Source: Hymenobacter nivis | GTDB lineage: Bacteria > Bacteroidota > Bacteroidia > Cytophagales > Hymenobacteraceae | Assembly (NCBI RefSeq): GCF_006439025.1 | Contig: NZ_RCYZ01000004.1 | Span: forward strand, 372,001-436,000 | Length of the DNA: 64,000 nucleotides | Direction: 5' to 3' | Shown: one piece after another, positions 57,998 through 64,000 of the stretch | Position numbering within the stretch: position 1 is the first letter of the stretch | How the letters are laid out: each line of letters starts with the position of its first letter | Position numbers and translations under genes: made by a program | Notes under the pieces: generated by a model | What the model was told of the DNA's origin: nothing | The model's input: the letters and a program-made list of their open reading frames with translations, nothing else | Database searches by the model: none

Positions 57998-58969
57998 ATG
58001 CCCAAACTTATAGACTACCCCCGCACCACATACGCCAGCGCCTGGGAGGTAGCGGAAGTAGTAGACGATACCGGTGGCAAGTGCACCCTTGAAACCTGCG
58101 CCCGCAAGCTCGACCGCAAGGTAAGCGGCTCGTTTAAAGCCATTGTGGGCTCCGCCGTCAAGTTTGGGCTCCTCACCAGCAAGCGCGAGCTATTGAGCAC
58201 CACCACCCTGTTTCGGCGCATTAAGCACGCCTACGACAAACAGGAAGAACTGCTCTTCCACCGGGAAGCGTTCTTAACGCCCCCGCTGTTCACACAGCTG
58301 TGCCGCAAGTTTCGCCAGCGCGAGCTACCGGTACAAATGCTGGACGTAATGCTAATCCGCGAGTTCGACGTGGAAGAAATCAACGCCGCAGCCGTAGCCA
58401 AAGCCTTTGCCGAAGGAGCCCGCGCCGTGGGCTTGCTCAACGAGCACAACACCGTGGGCGACATTGACCAGTTGGCAGCGCAAGCCCCGCCCCGCCGCGA
58501 GCTGGCCTCGCCCGTACCCGCTGCCAACTCCTTCCGGGCCCCTACAACGCCAGCAACCGGCGAAACTCAAGGAGCCGTCCCCAGCGGTGACGTCCCCAAC
58601 CCAGCCCCTGCGCAGCGCCCACCGGCCCGGGAGCCCGCCACTCCAGACGCAACCGATGCGGTGGCCAGCCTCTTTGGGCTCGGGGGCGCCACAGAAACAC
58701 CCCGCGCCGCACCAGTAGCGCCCGTAGCAGCCACAGGGACCCCACAGGCCGTAGCAGAAGTACCCCAACCAGCCGCTCCCCAACGGACGGCAACGCCAGC
58801 CGTCCCGGTGCGACCGTTACCAACAGCGCCGGCCTCCGTACCCCTCACGCAATTCACGGTTCGCCTCACGGGCCCCGGCATCGACACGCAGCTAGAAATC
58901 ACCCACGAGGACGATCTGCTACTTGTACAGGGCTTTTTGGAGAAAATCAGGCGGCAGTTGAGGGGGTAA
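57998..58969 (+). CDS. Unrecognised protein with winged-helix-like N-terminus, 323 aa
   Basis: ATG at 57998 (MPKLIDYPRTTYASAWEVAE). Residues ~1-150 look like a compact helical DNA-binding region: CTLETCARKLDRKVSGSFKA, KFGLLTSKRELLSTTTLFRR, HREAFLTPPLFTQLCRKFRQ. Residues ~150-275 are a Pro/Ala/Thr-rich disordered linker. The C-terminal ~45 residues (FTVRLTGPGIDTQLEITHED to EKIRRQLRG) form a small beta-hairpin/helix. Resembles DUF5343-like proteins in its N-terminal pattern, but I do not assign it. It may bind the upstream AGTATAA array. It ends at 58969. Confidence 0.55.
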   Translation: MPKLIDYPRTTYASAWEVAEVVDDTGGKCTLETCARKLDRKVSGSFKAIVGSAVKFGLLTSKRELLSTTTLFRRIKHAYDKQEELLFHREAFLTPPLFTQLCRKFRQRELPVQMLDVMLIREFDVEEINAAAVAKAFAEGARAVGLLNEHNTVGDIDQLAAQAPPRRELASPVPAANSFRAPTTPATGETQGAVPSGDVPNPAPAQRPPAREPATPDATDAVASLFGLGGATETPRAAPVAPVAATGTPQAVAEVPQPAAPQRTATPAVPVRPLPTAPASVPLTQFTVRLTGPGIDTQLEITHEDDLLLVQGFLEKIRRQLRG

Positions 58970-59030
58970 ATTGGTTATTTTTAAATTATGTTAAATAGAT
59001 AACGGGTTAAAAAGTCGTTATGTATAGGCA

Positions 59031-59071
59031 AAAAAGGGTCCGCAGCATTATTGCCGCGGACCCTTTTTTAT
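59031..59071. terminator. Bidirectional terminator between the unknown gene and hisIE
   Basis: Hairpin aaaaagggtccgc ... gcggacccttttt, with T-runs on both strands. It serves both convergent genes. Confidence 0.75.
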
Positions 59072-59104
59072 GGATTCTACTCTGGCTACGCCCACTAACT
59101 GGGG

Positions 59105-59779
59105 CTACGACTCGCCCCGCCGGGGCCCCAGGTGCCGGGCCTGCAACGTGGCCAAGACCTCGGCCAGCGGCACGCCAGTGGCCACAAGCAACACCAGCAA
59201 GTGAAACAGCAGGTCGGCTACCTCGCCGGGCAGCGTATCGCGGTGGCCAGCTACGGCGTCGATTACGGTTTCAACGGCCTCCTCCCCTACCTTCTGGGCA
59301 ATTTTGGGCAACCCTTTTTCGAACAGCGACACGGTGTAGGAACCCGGCGCAGCGGCCGGATTGGCTTGGCGCTCCACAATCAGGCGCTCCAGGCCGGCCA
59401 GGAAACCCACCGGGGCCGCCGGCGCCACGGCTTGCCCCGGCTGCTCAAAGCAGCTGGTGTAGCCGCGGTGGCAGGTGGGGCCCGCGGGCCGGGCGCGCAC
59501 CAGCACCGTGTCGGCGTCGCAGTCGATGTGCAGGCTCACCACTTCCAGGAAGTTGCCGCTGCTTTCGCCCTTGGTCCAGAGGCGGTTTTTGGAGCGGGAG
59601 AAAAACGTGACGCGCTGCTCGCGCTGGGTTTGGGCCCAGGCCGCGGCGTCGAAGTAGCCCAGCATGAGCACCTGCCCAGTGGCGGCGTCCTGCACCACGG
59701 CGGGCGCCAGGCCGGTAGTGGCGTCGAAGCGCAGCGCCTCGAGCGGAACGGGGGTATCGGAAGCAAAGCCAGTGGCCAT
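59105..59779 (-). CDS. hisI: Bifunctional phosphoribosyl-AMP cyclohydrolase / phosphoribosyl-ATP pyrophosphatase
   Basis: 224 residues from the ATG at 59779 (MATGFASDTPVPLEALRFDA). HisI part: WTKGESSGNFLEVVSLHIDC with zinc-ligand CDADTV and CHRGYTSCF. HisE part: YTVSLFEKGLPKIAQKVGEE then AVETVIDAV and GEVADLLFHLLVLL. Catalyses steps 2 and 3 of histidine biosynthesis. Last of the visible his genes. Confidence 0.92.
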   Translation of the reverse strand: MATGFASDTPVPLEALRFDATTGLAPAVVQDAATGQVLMLGYFDAAAWAQTQREQRVTFFSRSKNRLWTKGESSGNFLEVVSLHIDCDADTVLVRARPAGPTCHRGYTSCFEQPGQAVAPAAPVGFLAGLERLIVERQANPAAAPGSYTVSLFEKGLPKIAQKVGEEAVETVIDAVAGHRDTLPGEVADLLFHLLVLLVATGVPLAEVLATLQARHLGPRRGES

Positions 59780-59816
59780 CGGATAAACAAGGGTAAGGAA
59801 AAGCAAAAAAAGGCCG

Positions 59817-59877
59817 GCCGGGGGCTGTTTAGGGCCCCCGGTCGTCAGCCAGTCCGGGGCCCTAAACAGCCCCCGGC
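59817..59877. repeat. Perfect 22-bp inverted repeat between hisF and hisIE
   Basis: Left arm 59817-59838 and right arm 59856-59877 are exact reverse complements over 22 bases around a 17-base loop (59839-59855). The stem contains CTGTTTAGGGCCCC. There is no T-run, so it may be an mRNA-stability or attenuation structure, or a leftover repeat element. Confidence 0.7.
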
Positions 59878-59936
59878 ACACGGCAAAGGTCGCCCCGCGG
59901 CGCCAATCGGGCGGGCACAGGCGCGGGGTGGGGCCC

Positions 59937-60722
59937 CTACACAGCCGGTCGCATGGCCACGCCCTCGGCCAACAGGTAGCTTTTGAGGCCGGCCACCGAC
60001 AAATCCCCGAAGTGGAACACGCTGGCCGCCAGCGCCGCATCGGCCCCACCGGGCAGCAGCACGTCGCGGAAGTGCGGGGCAGCCCCCGCCCCACCCGAAG
60101 CAATGACCGGCACCCCTACCCCCGCCGCCACGGCCCGCGTGAAGCCCAGCGCGTAGCCATCGCGGGTGCCGTCGTGGCTCATGCTGGTGAGCAGGAGTTC
60201 GCCCGCGCCGCGCTCGGCGGCCTCGCGGCACCAAGCCACGGCCTCGCGGCCCACCGGGTGGCGGCCGCCGTGGGTGAACACCTCCCAGGCTTCGTCGGCG
60301 GGGCCCTGGGCGGCGTCGTTGGTCTGGCGGGCATCCACGGCCACCACGATGGCTTGGGAGCCGAAACGACGGGCTAGCTCGTCAATCAGGCCGGGCTCGC
60401 GCAGCACAGAGGAGTTGAGGCTCACCTTGTCGGCACCGCTCAGCAGCAGGGCCTCCACGTCGGCCACCGCCCCAATGCCCCCGCCCACGGTGAAGGGAAT
60501 ATTGACCTCGCGGGCCACGTTGCGCACCAGCTCGATGAGGGTGCGGCGCTTCTCCACGGTGGCCGTAATGTCGAGCAGCACCAACTCGTCAATACCCTCC
60601 TGGGCGTAGCGCGCGGCCAGGGCAACGGGGTCGCCGGCGTCGCGCAAGTTTACGAAGTTGGTACCTTTTACGGTGCGGCCGTTCTGCACATCGAGGCAGG
60701 CAATAAGGCGTTTGGTTAGCAT
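59937..60722 (-). CDS. hisF: Imidazole glycerol phosphate synthase, cyclase subunit
   Basis: 261 residues. MLTKRLIACLDVQNGRTVKG carries the catalytic Asp near 11. The second Asp is in AIVVAVDARQTN. Phosphate-binding GGGIGAVADVEALLLSGADK and ASGGAGAAPHF mark the two half-barrels. Closes the imidazole ring with HisH, encoded upstream. Confidence 0.96.
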   Translation of the reverse strand: MLTKRLIACLDVQNGRTVKGTNFVNLRDAGDPVALAARYAQEGIDELVLLDITATVEKRRTLIELVRNVAREVNIPFTVGGGIGAVADVEALLLSGADKVSLNSSVLREPGLIDELARRFGSQAIVVAVDARQTNDAAQGPADEAWEVFTHGGRHPVGREAVAWCREAAERGAGELLLTSMSHDGTRDGYALGFTRAVAAGVGVPVIASGGAGAAPHFRDVLLPGGADAALAASVFHFGDLSVAGLKSYLLAEGVAMRPAV

Positions 60723-60795
60723 ACAGACTTCTTAATTTTTAAACTTCTTCAAACGTTTCACCCACTCCGTGTACTCGAATCCCATCCGGTTAAAT

Positions 60796-61518
60796 CTATT
60801 GCGACCCGCTGAGTTGCCGGCATACCTCTTCCACGGGCTCCAGACTGCGCAGCTCTGCCACGTGGGGTAGCAACCGAGCGGCCCCGGTGCGGTTCAGCCA
60901 AACCGGACGGATGCCCACCGCCAGGGCCCCCACTACGTCGGCCTGCCAGTTGTCGCCCACCATCACGGTGGCGTCCGGCTGGGCCCCCAGCCGCTGCAAG
61001 GCCACCTGGTAAATGACCGGGTCGGGCTTGAGCACCCCGACCCCCTCCGACGTAACCAGGGCATCAACCAGGGTATCCATTCCCAAGAAACGCAACTTTT
61101 CGCGCTGCTCCTCGGTGCGGTTGTTGGTGACGATGCCAATCTTATGCGTGGGCCTGAGGCGTTGCAGCAGCGCCAGGGCCCCGGCCACCGGCCGGCGCAA
61201 CCGCTGGTAATGGCCGTAGTGCTGCTCGGCCACCCGCAGGCTCTCGGCCACCGACACCCCCGGCTCATACGGGGCCAGCAACTGCTGAAACCGCTGCTCC
61301 CGCGCCGCGAGGTAGCTCAGGCGGCCAGTCATCACCAGCGGGTGTAGGGCTTCCAGCAGCTCGCTGTAGCGCTGGTACAGCGCTTCTACTGGCACGGCTT
61401 GCAGGCTGGGCCGGGTAGCCGCCGTGGCGGCCAGCGCCGCCCGCGCCGTGGCCATGTGGTCGAAGAGCGTATCGTCGAGGTCGAAGAGGATGGTGGTGAC
61501 GGGGGTAGTCGGGGGCAT
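60796..61518 (-). CDS. HAD-family phosphatase (YjjG-like)
   Basis: 240 residues. HAD motif I DLDDTLFDH (~12-20), motif II VTNNRT, motif III with Lys in GVLKPDP, motif IV VGDNWQADV. C1-type helical cap. In the middle of the his operon it could supply a phosphatase activity, though the neighbouring hisB already carries an N-terminal histidinol-phosphatase domain. It could simply be a passenger nucleotidase. Confidence 0.8.
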   Translation of the reverse strand: MPPTTPVTTILFDLDDTLFDHMATARAALAATAATRPSLQAVPVEALYQRYSELLEALHPLVMTGRLSYLAAREQRFQQLLAPYEPGVSVAESLRVAEQHYGHYQRLRRPVAGALALLQRLRPTHKIGIVTNNRTEEQREKLRFLGMDTLVDALVTSEGVGVLKPDPVIYQVALQRLGAQPDATVMVGDNWQADVVGALAVGIRPVWLNRTGAARLLPHVAELRSLEPVEEVCRQLSGSQ

Positions 61519-61538
61519 GGATGCGATAGTTACAGCCC

Positions 61539-62261
61539 CTACCGGGCCAACTCGGCCCGCAATTCCGCCTCCGTAATCGTGCCTTCGTAGATGGCCTTGC
61601 CAATAATGGCCCCGCCCATGCCCAGCGCCCGCATGGCGGCTACGTCGGCCACCGTCGTAACGCCGCCACTGGCCACGAAGTGGGCCGCCGGAAACTGCTG
61701 CCGCAGCGCGGCGTAGGTGTCGGTGGCGGGGCCCTGGAGCTGGCCGTCGCGGCTCACATCGGTGCAGATGAAGGTGGTGGCCCCGGCCGCCAGGTAGGCC
61801 CCGATGAAGTCGGGCAGGCGCTGGGTGCTCTGCTCGGTCCAGGCGCTCACGGCGATAAAGTCGCCCTTAAAATCGGCCCCAATAATGATGCGTTCAGCCC
61901 CAAACCGAACCAGCCACTCCCCCACCAGCGCCGGCTCACGGGCCGCGATGCTGCCCGCCGTGAGCTGCGCTGCCCCGGCCGCAAACGCCGCCTCGGCCGC
62001 CGCCGTGGTCTGGATGCCGCCACCGAAGTCGATGTGCAGTTGGGTATGGCGCGCAAGGCGCTCCAGCACCGGCAACTGGCGCGGCTCGCGGGCACGGGCC
62101 CCGTCGAGGTCCACCAGGTGCAGGTGGGTGGCGCCCAGCTGCTCAAAGTACTGGGCCTGGGCCAGCGGGTCGGCGGCATAGGTGGTCTGGCGGGCAAAGT
62201 CGCCGCCCGTCAGGCGCACGCAGGCCCCGTTAATGAGGTCGATAGCGGGGATTATATTCAT
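61539..62261 (-). CDS. hisA: ProFAR isomerase
   Basis: 240 residues from the ATG at 62261 (MNIIPAIDLINGACVRLTGG). The catalytic Asp in PAIDL and the second Asp in FICTDVSRDG are present, with GGGIQTTAAAEAAFAAGAAQ and ASGGVTTVADVAAMRALGMG as phosphate sites. Step 4 of histidine synthesis. Confidence 0.96.
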   Translation of the reverse strand: MNIIPAIDLINGACVRLTGGDFARQTTYAADPLAQAQYFEQLGATHLHLVDLDGARAREPRQLPVLERLARHTQLHIDFGGGIQTTAAAEAAFAAGAAQLTAGSIAAREPALVGEWLVRFGAERIIIGADFKGDFIAVSAWTEQSTQRLPDFIGAYLAAGATTFICTDVSRDGQLQGPATDTYAALRQQFPAAHFVASGGVTTVADVAAMRALGMGGAIIGKAIYEGTITEAELRAELAR

Positions 62262-62320
62262 TTGAGTAATACAGTAGACAGCGGGCCAATCACCCATTAT
62301 GCAACATTTGTATAAAAAGA

Positions 62321-62974
62321 CTAGCCGAGGTCACCGGTTAGGAAATTGTGCAGAATCTGCTCACCCACCGGGCCGCTTTTCTCCACGTGAAACTGAACGC
62401 CGTAGAAGTTGCGGTGGCGCACCCCGGCGCTGAACGGCACGCCCGCCGGGTAGCTGGCCTGGGCAATGGTATAGTCGCCCACCGGCGCGTAGTAGCTGTG
62501 CACAAAGTACACGTAGTCGGCGGCTGTGGGCAACGCGACTGCTTCGGTATCCCCTACCCCCCCCAAGCCCGCGAACAACGGCGTTTGCAGGTCGTGGAGG
62601 TTGTTCCAGCCCATGTGGGGCACTTTATGCGCTGCGTCGGGCGGGGTGAAGCGCACCACATCAAAAGGCAGCATCCCCAGCAGCTCGGTGCCGCCGGCCG
62701 GGCCTTCCTGGCTGTGGCGGCCCAGCAGCTGCATACCCAAGCAGATCCCCAGAAAGGGCTGCGTGAGCGTGGGCAGCACCCGGTCGAGGCCGGCGGCGCG
62801 CAGCGCCCGCATGGCCGAACTGGCCTCGCCCTCGCCCGGAAACAGCACCCGGTCGGCCCCGCGGATTGCGTCGGGGTCCGACGTGAGCACGGCGTTGGTC
62901 ACGCCCAAACGCTCCAGGGCAAACAGCACGGACTGCACGTTGCCGCCCTGGTAGTCAATAACGGCAATGTTCAT
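62321..62974 (-). CDS. hisH: Imidazole glycerol phosphate synthase, glutaminase subunit
   Basis: 217 residues. Triad: Cys in FLGICLGMQLLG, His and Glu in YGVQFHVEKSGP. N-terminal IAVIDYQGGNVQSVLFALER and oxyanion segment PGEGEASSAM. Provides ammonia to HisF. Confidence 0.95.
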   Translation of the reverse strand: MNIAVIDYQGGNVQSVLFALERLGVTNAVLTSDPDAIRGADRVLFPGEGEASSAMRALRAAGLDRVLPTLTQPFLGICLGMQLLGRHSQEGPAGGTELLGMLPFDVVRFTPPDAAHKVPHMGWNNLHDLQTPLFAGLGGVGDTEAVALPTAADYVYFVHSYYAPVGDYTIAQASYPAGVPFSAGVRHRNFYGVQFHVEKSGPVGEQILHNFLTGDLG

Positions 62975-63032
62975 CTTAAAACATTTGGTTAATCGGGCAC
63001 TTTATTCAAGTTTACCCAAATGATAATACGGC

Positions 63033-64000
63033 TTACAGGATGCCTTTCGTGCTGGGAATCACGTGTTGACCGGCCGGGTCGCGCACCAGCGCCATCTTAA
63101 TAGACTTAGCAACGGCCTTAAAAATTGCCTCGATTTTGTGGTGCTCGTTATCGCCCTCGCACTTGATGTTGAGGTTGCAGCGGGCCGCGTCGGAGAAGCT
63201 TTTGAAGAAATGGTAAAACAGCTCGGTGGGCACGTCACCCACCCGCTCGCGCTTAAAGTCAGCCGCCCAGACCAACCACGGGCGCCCCGAAAAGTCGATG
63301 GCCGCCTGGGCCAGTGCGTCGTCCATGGGCAACAAAAAGCCATAGCGGTTCACGCCGCGCTTGTCGCCGATGGCCTCGTCGTAGGCCGCGCCGATGGCGA
63401 TGGCCGTGTCTTCCACGGTGTGGTGCTCGTCGATGTGCAGGTCGCCGTGGGTGCGCACGTAGAGGTCGCAGCCGCTGTGCTTACCCAATTGGTCAAGCAT
63501 GTGGTCGTAGAAACCAAGGCCCGTTTTGCAATCGGTGTGGCCAGTGCCGTCGAGGTTGAGGATAACTTCGATGCGCGTCTCGTTGGTGTTGCGCATGATG
63601 TGGGCCCGGCGCGGCGGACGGCGCAGGTGCTCGTACACAGCCGCCCAATCGGTGGTGCTGAGCGCAGCGCGCTCGTCGGCCTCCGCGTGCAGCAGAATAG
63701 CGTGGCAGCCCAGGTTCTCGGCCAGCTGCACATCGGTACCGCGGTCGCCGATAACGTAGGAGTGCGCCAGGTCGTAACCGTTGGCCGGGTCGAGGTAGCG
63801 GGTGAGCAGGGCCGTACCGGGCTTACGCGTCGGGGCCGGGTCGTGGGCAAAGCTGCGGTCGATGAGAATCTCGGCAAACTCGACCCCCTCCCCTTTCAGG
63901 ATGTCCAGCATTTTTTGCTGGTAGGGCCAGAAGGTATCTTCGGGGTAGCTCGCCGTGCCGAGGCCATCCTGGTTGGTCACCAGCACCAGCTCGTACTCGC
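63033..64000 (-). CDS. hisB: Bifunctional histidinol-phosphatase / imidazoleglycerol-phosphate dehydratase (5' end outside window)
   Basis: The frame runs past the right edge (codons before VTNQDGLGT are open), so the start is missing. The visible N-terminal part is a HAD-type histidinol-phosphatase ([34 protein letters not shown]). From ~residue 130 on comes the dehydratase, with [20 protein letters not shown] and [20 protein letters not shown] metal-binding motifs, then the second [14 protein letters not shown]. Steps 6 and 8 of histidine synthesis. Confidence 0.94.
   Translation of the reverse strand, partial: EYELVLVTNQDGLGTASYPEDTFWPYQQKMLDILKGEGVEFAEILIDRSFAHDPAPTRKPGTALLTRYLDPANGYDLAHSYVIGDRGTDVQLAENLGCHAILLHAEADERAALSTTDWAAVYEHLRRPPRRAHIMRNTNETRIEVILNLDGTGHTDCKTGLGFYDHMLDQLGKHSGCDLYVRTHGDLHIDEHHTVEDTAIAIGAAYDEAIGDKRGVNRYGFLLPMDDALAQAAIDFSGRPWLVWAADFKRERVGDVPTELFYHFFKSFSDAARCNLNIKCEGDNEHHKIEAIFKAVAKSIKMALVRDPAGQHVIPSTKGIL

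Noticed and set aside
1..64000. CRISPR array
   Set aside because: No series of equal repeats with equal spacers was found. The AGTATAA array is irregularly spaced and of mixed orientation.

Overview
The window looks like a chromosome segment of a GC-rich Bacteroidota, most probably a Hymenobacter-like member of the Hymenobacteraceae (inference). Support comes from TAnnTTTG-type -7 promoter elements, starts without Shine-Dalgarno sequences, the gene content, and constant use of GGGGCCC-type words. Positions 1 to about 40.8 kb are an integrated tailed-phage genome whose left end lies outside the window. From about 41.1 kb to the end is ordinary host chromosome.

Prophage, read from its right end. 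A tyrosine integrase (39366-40730) sits beside three copies of a 13-base repeat. It is followed leftward by a small secreted protein and an S24-type repressor (38112-38858) divergent from a Cro-like regulator. The minus-strand early region (37999 down to 29308) holds many small genes, an excisionase-like HTH protein, a ParB-like protein, a complete phage-encoded DNA polymerase III sliding clamp preceded by a protein ending in a clamp-binding QLPLF tail, a DUF4373-type replication protein, a DnaC-like helicase loader and a VRR-NUC-like nuclease. A plus-strand lipoprotein gene separates this block from the packaging genes. The late region contains terS, terL, portal, scaffold, capsid, head-completion genes and a series of large tail or receptor-binding proteins, one with an SGNH-hydrolase domain.

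Six late genes or gene groups are preceded by the same promoter-like sequence (TTGTGCTTATTTTAC, then TAT), which looks like a phage late regulon. Cargo genes of strikingly lower GC are inserted in the late region: a NACHT-family STAND NTPase (13104-14858) bounded on one side by a perfect 41-bp inverted repeat, a KAP-family P-loop NTPase (24327-25841) between terL and a structural gene, and a GIY-YIG homing endonuclease wedged between overlapping genes. The two NTPases are the best candidates for prophage-encoded defence against competing phages. A plus-strand gene at 10898-11679 carries a classical A AAA AAC slippery site and probably makes a -1 frameshift fusion.

Host part. 41.2-43.1 kb: secreted beta-helix protein. 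43.3-50.6 kb: a MacB-like ABC export operon (permease, ATPase, membrane-fusion protein) divergent from an NtrC-type response regulator and histidine kinase. 50.7-52.9 kb: PAP2 phosphatase, HD hydrolase and a small lipoprotein. 53.0-57.0 kb: gyrA and a TPR protein. 57.0-58.0 kb: a gene-poor region ending in an array of eight AGTATA(A) motifs (four forward, four inverted) upstream of a gene of unknown function. 59.1 kb to the end: histidine biosynthesis genes hisB-hisH-hisA-(HAD phosphatase)-hisF-hisIE on the minus strand. No rRNA, tRNA or CRISPR was seen. Phage lysis genes and a tape-measure protein are not recognisable in the window.
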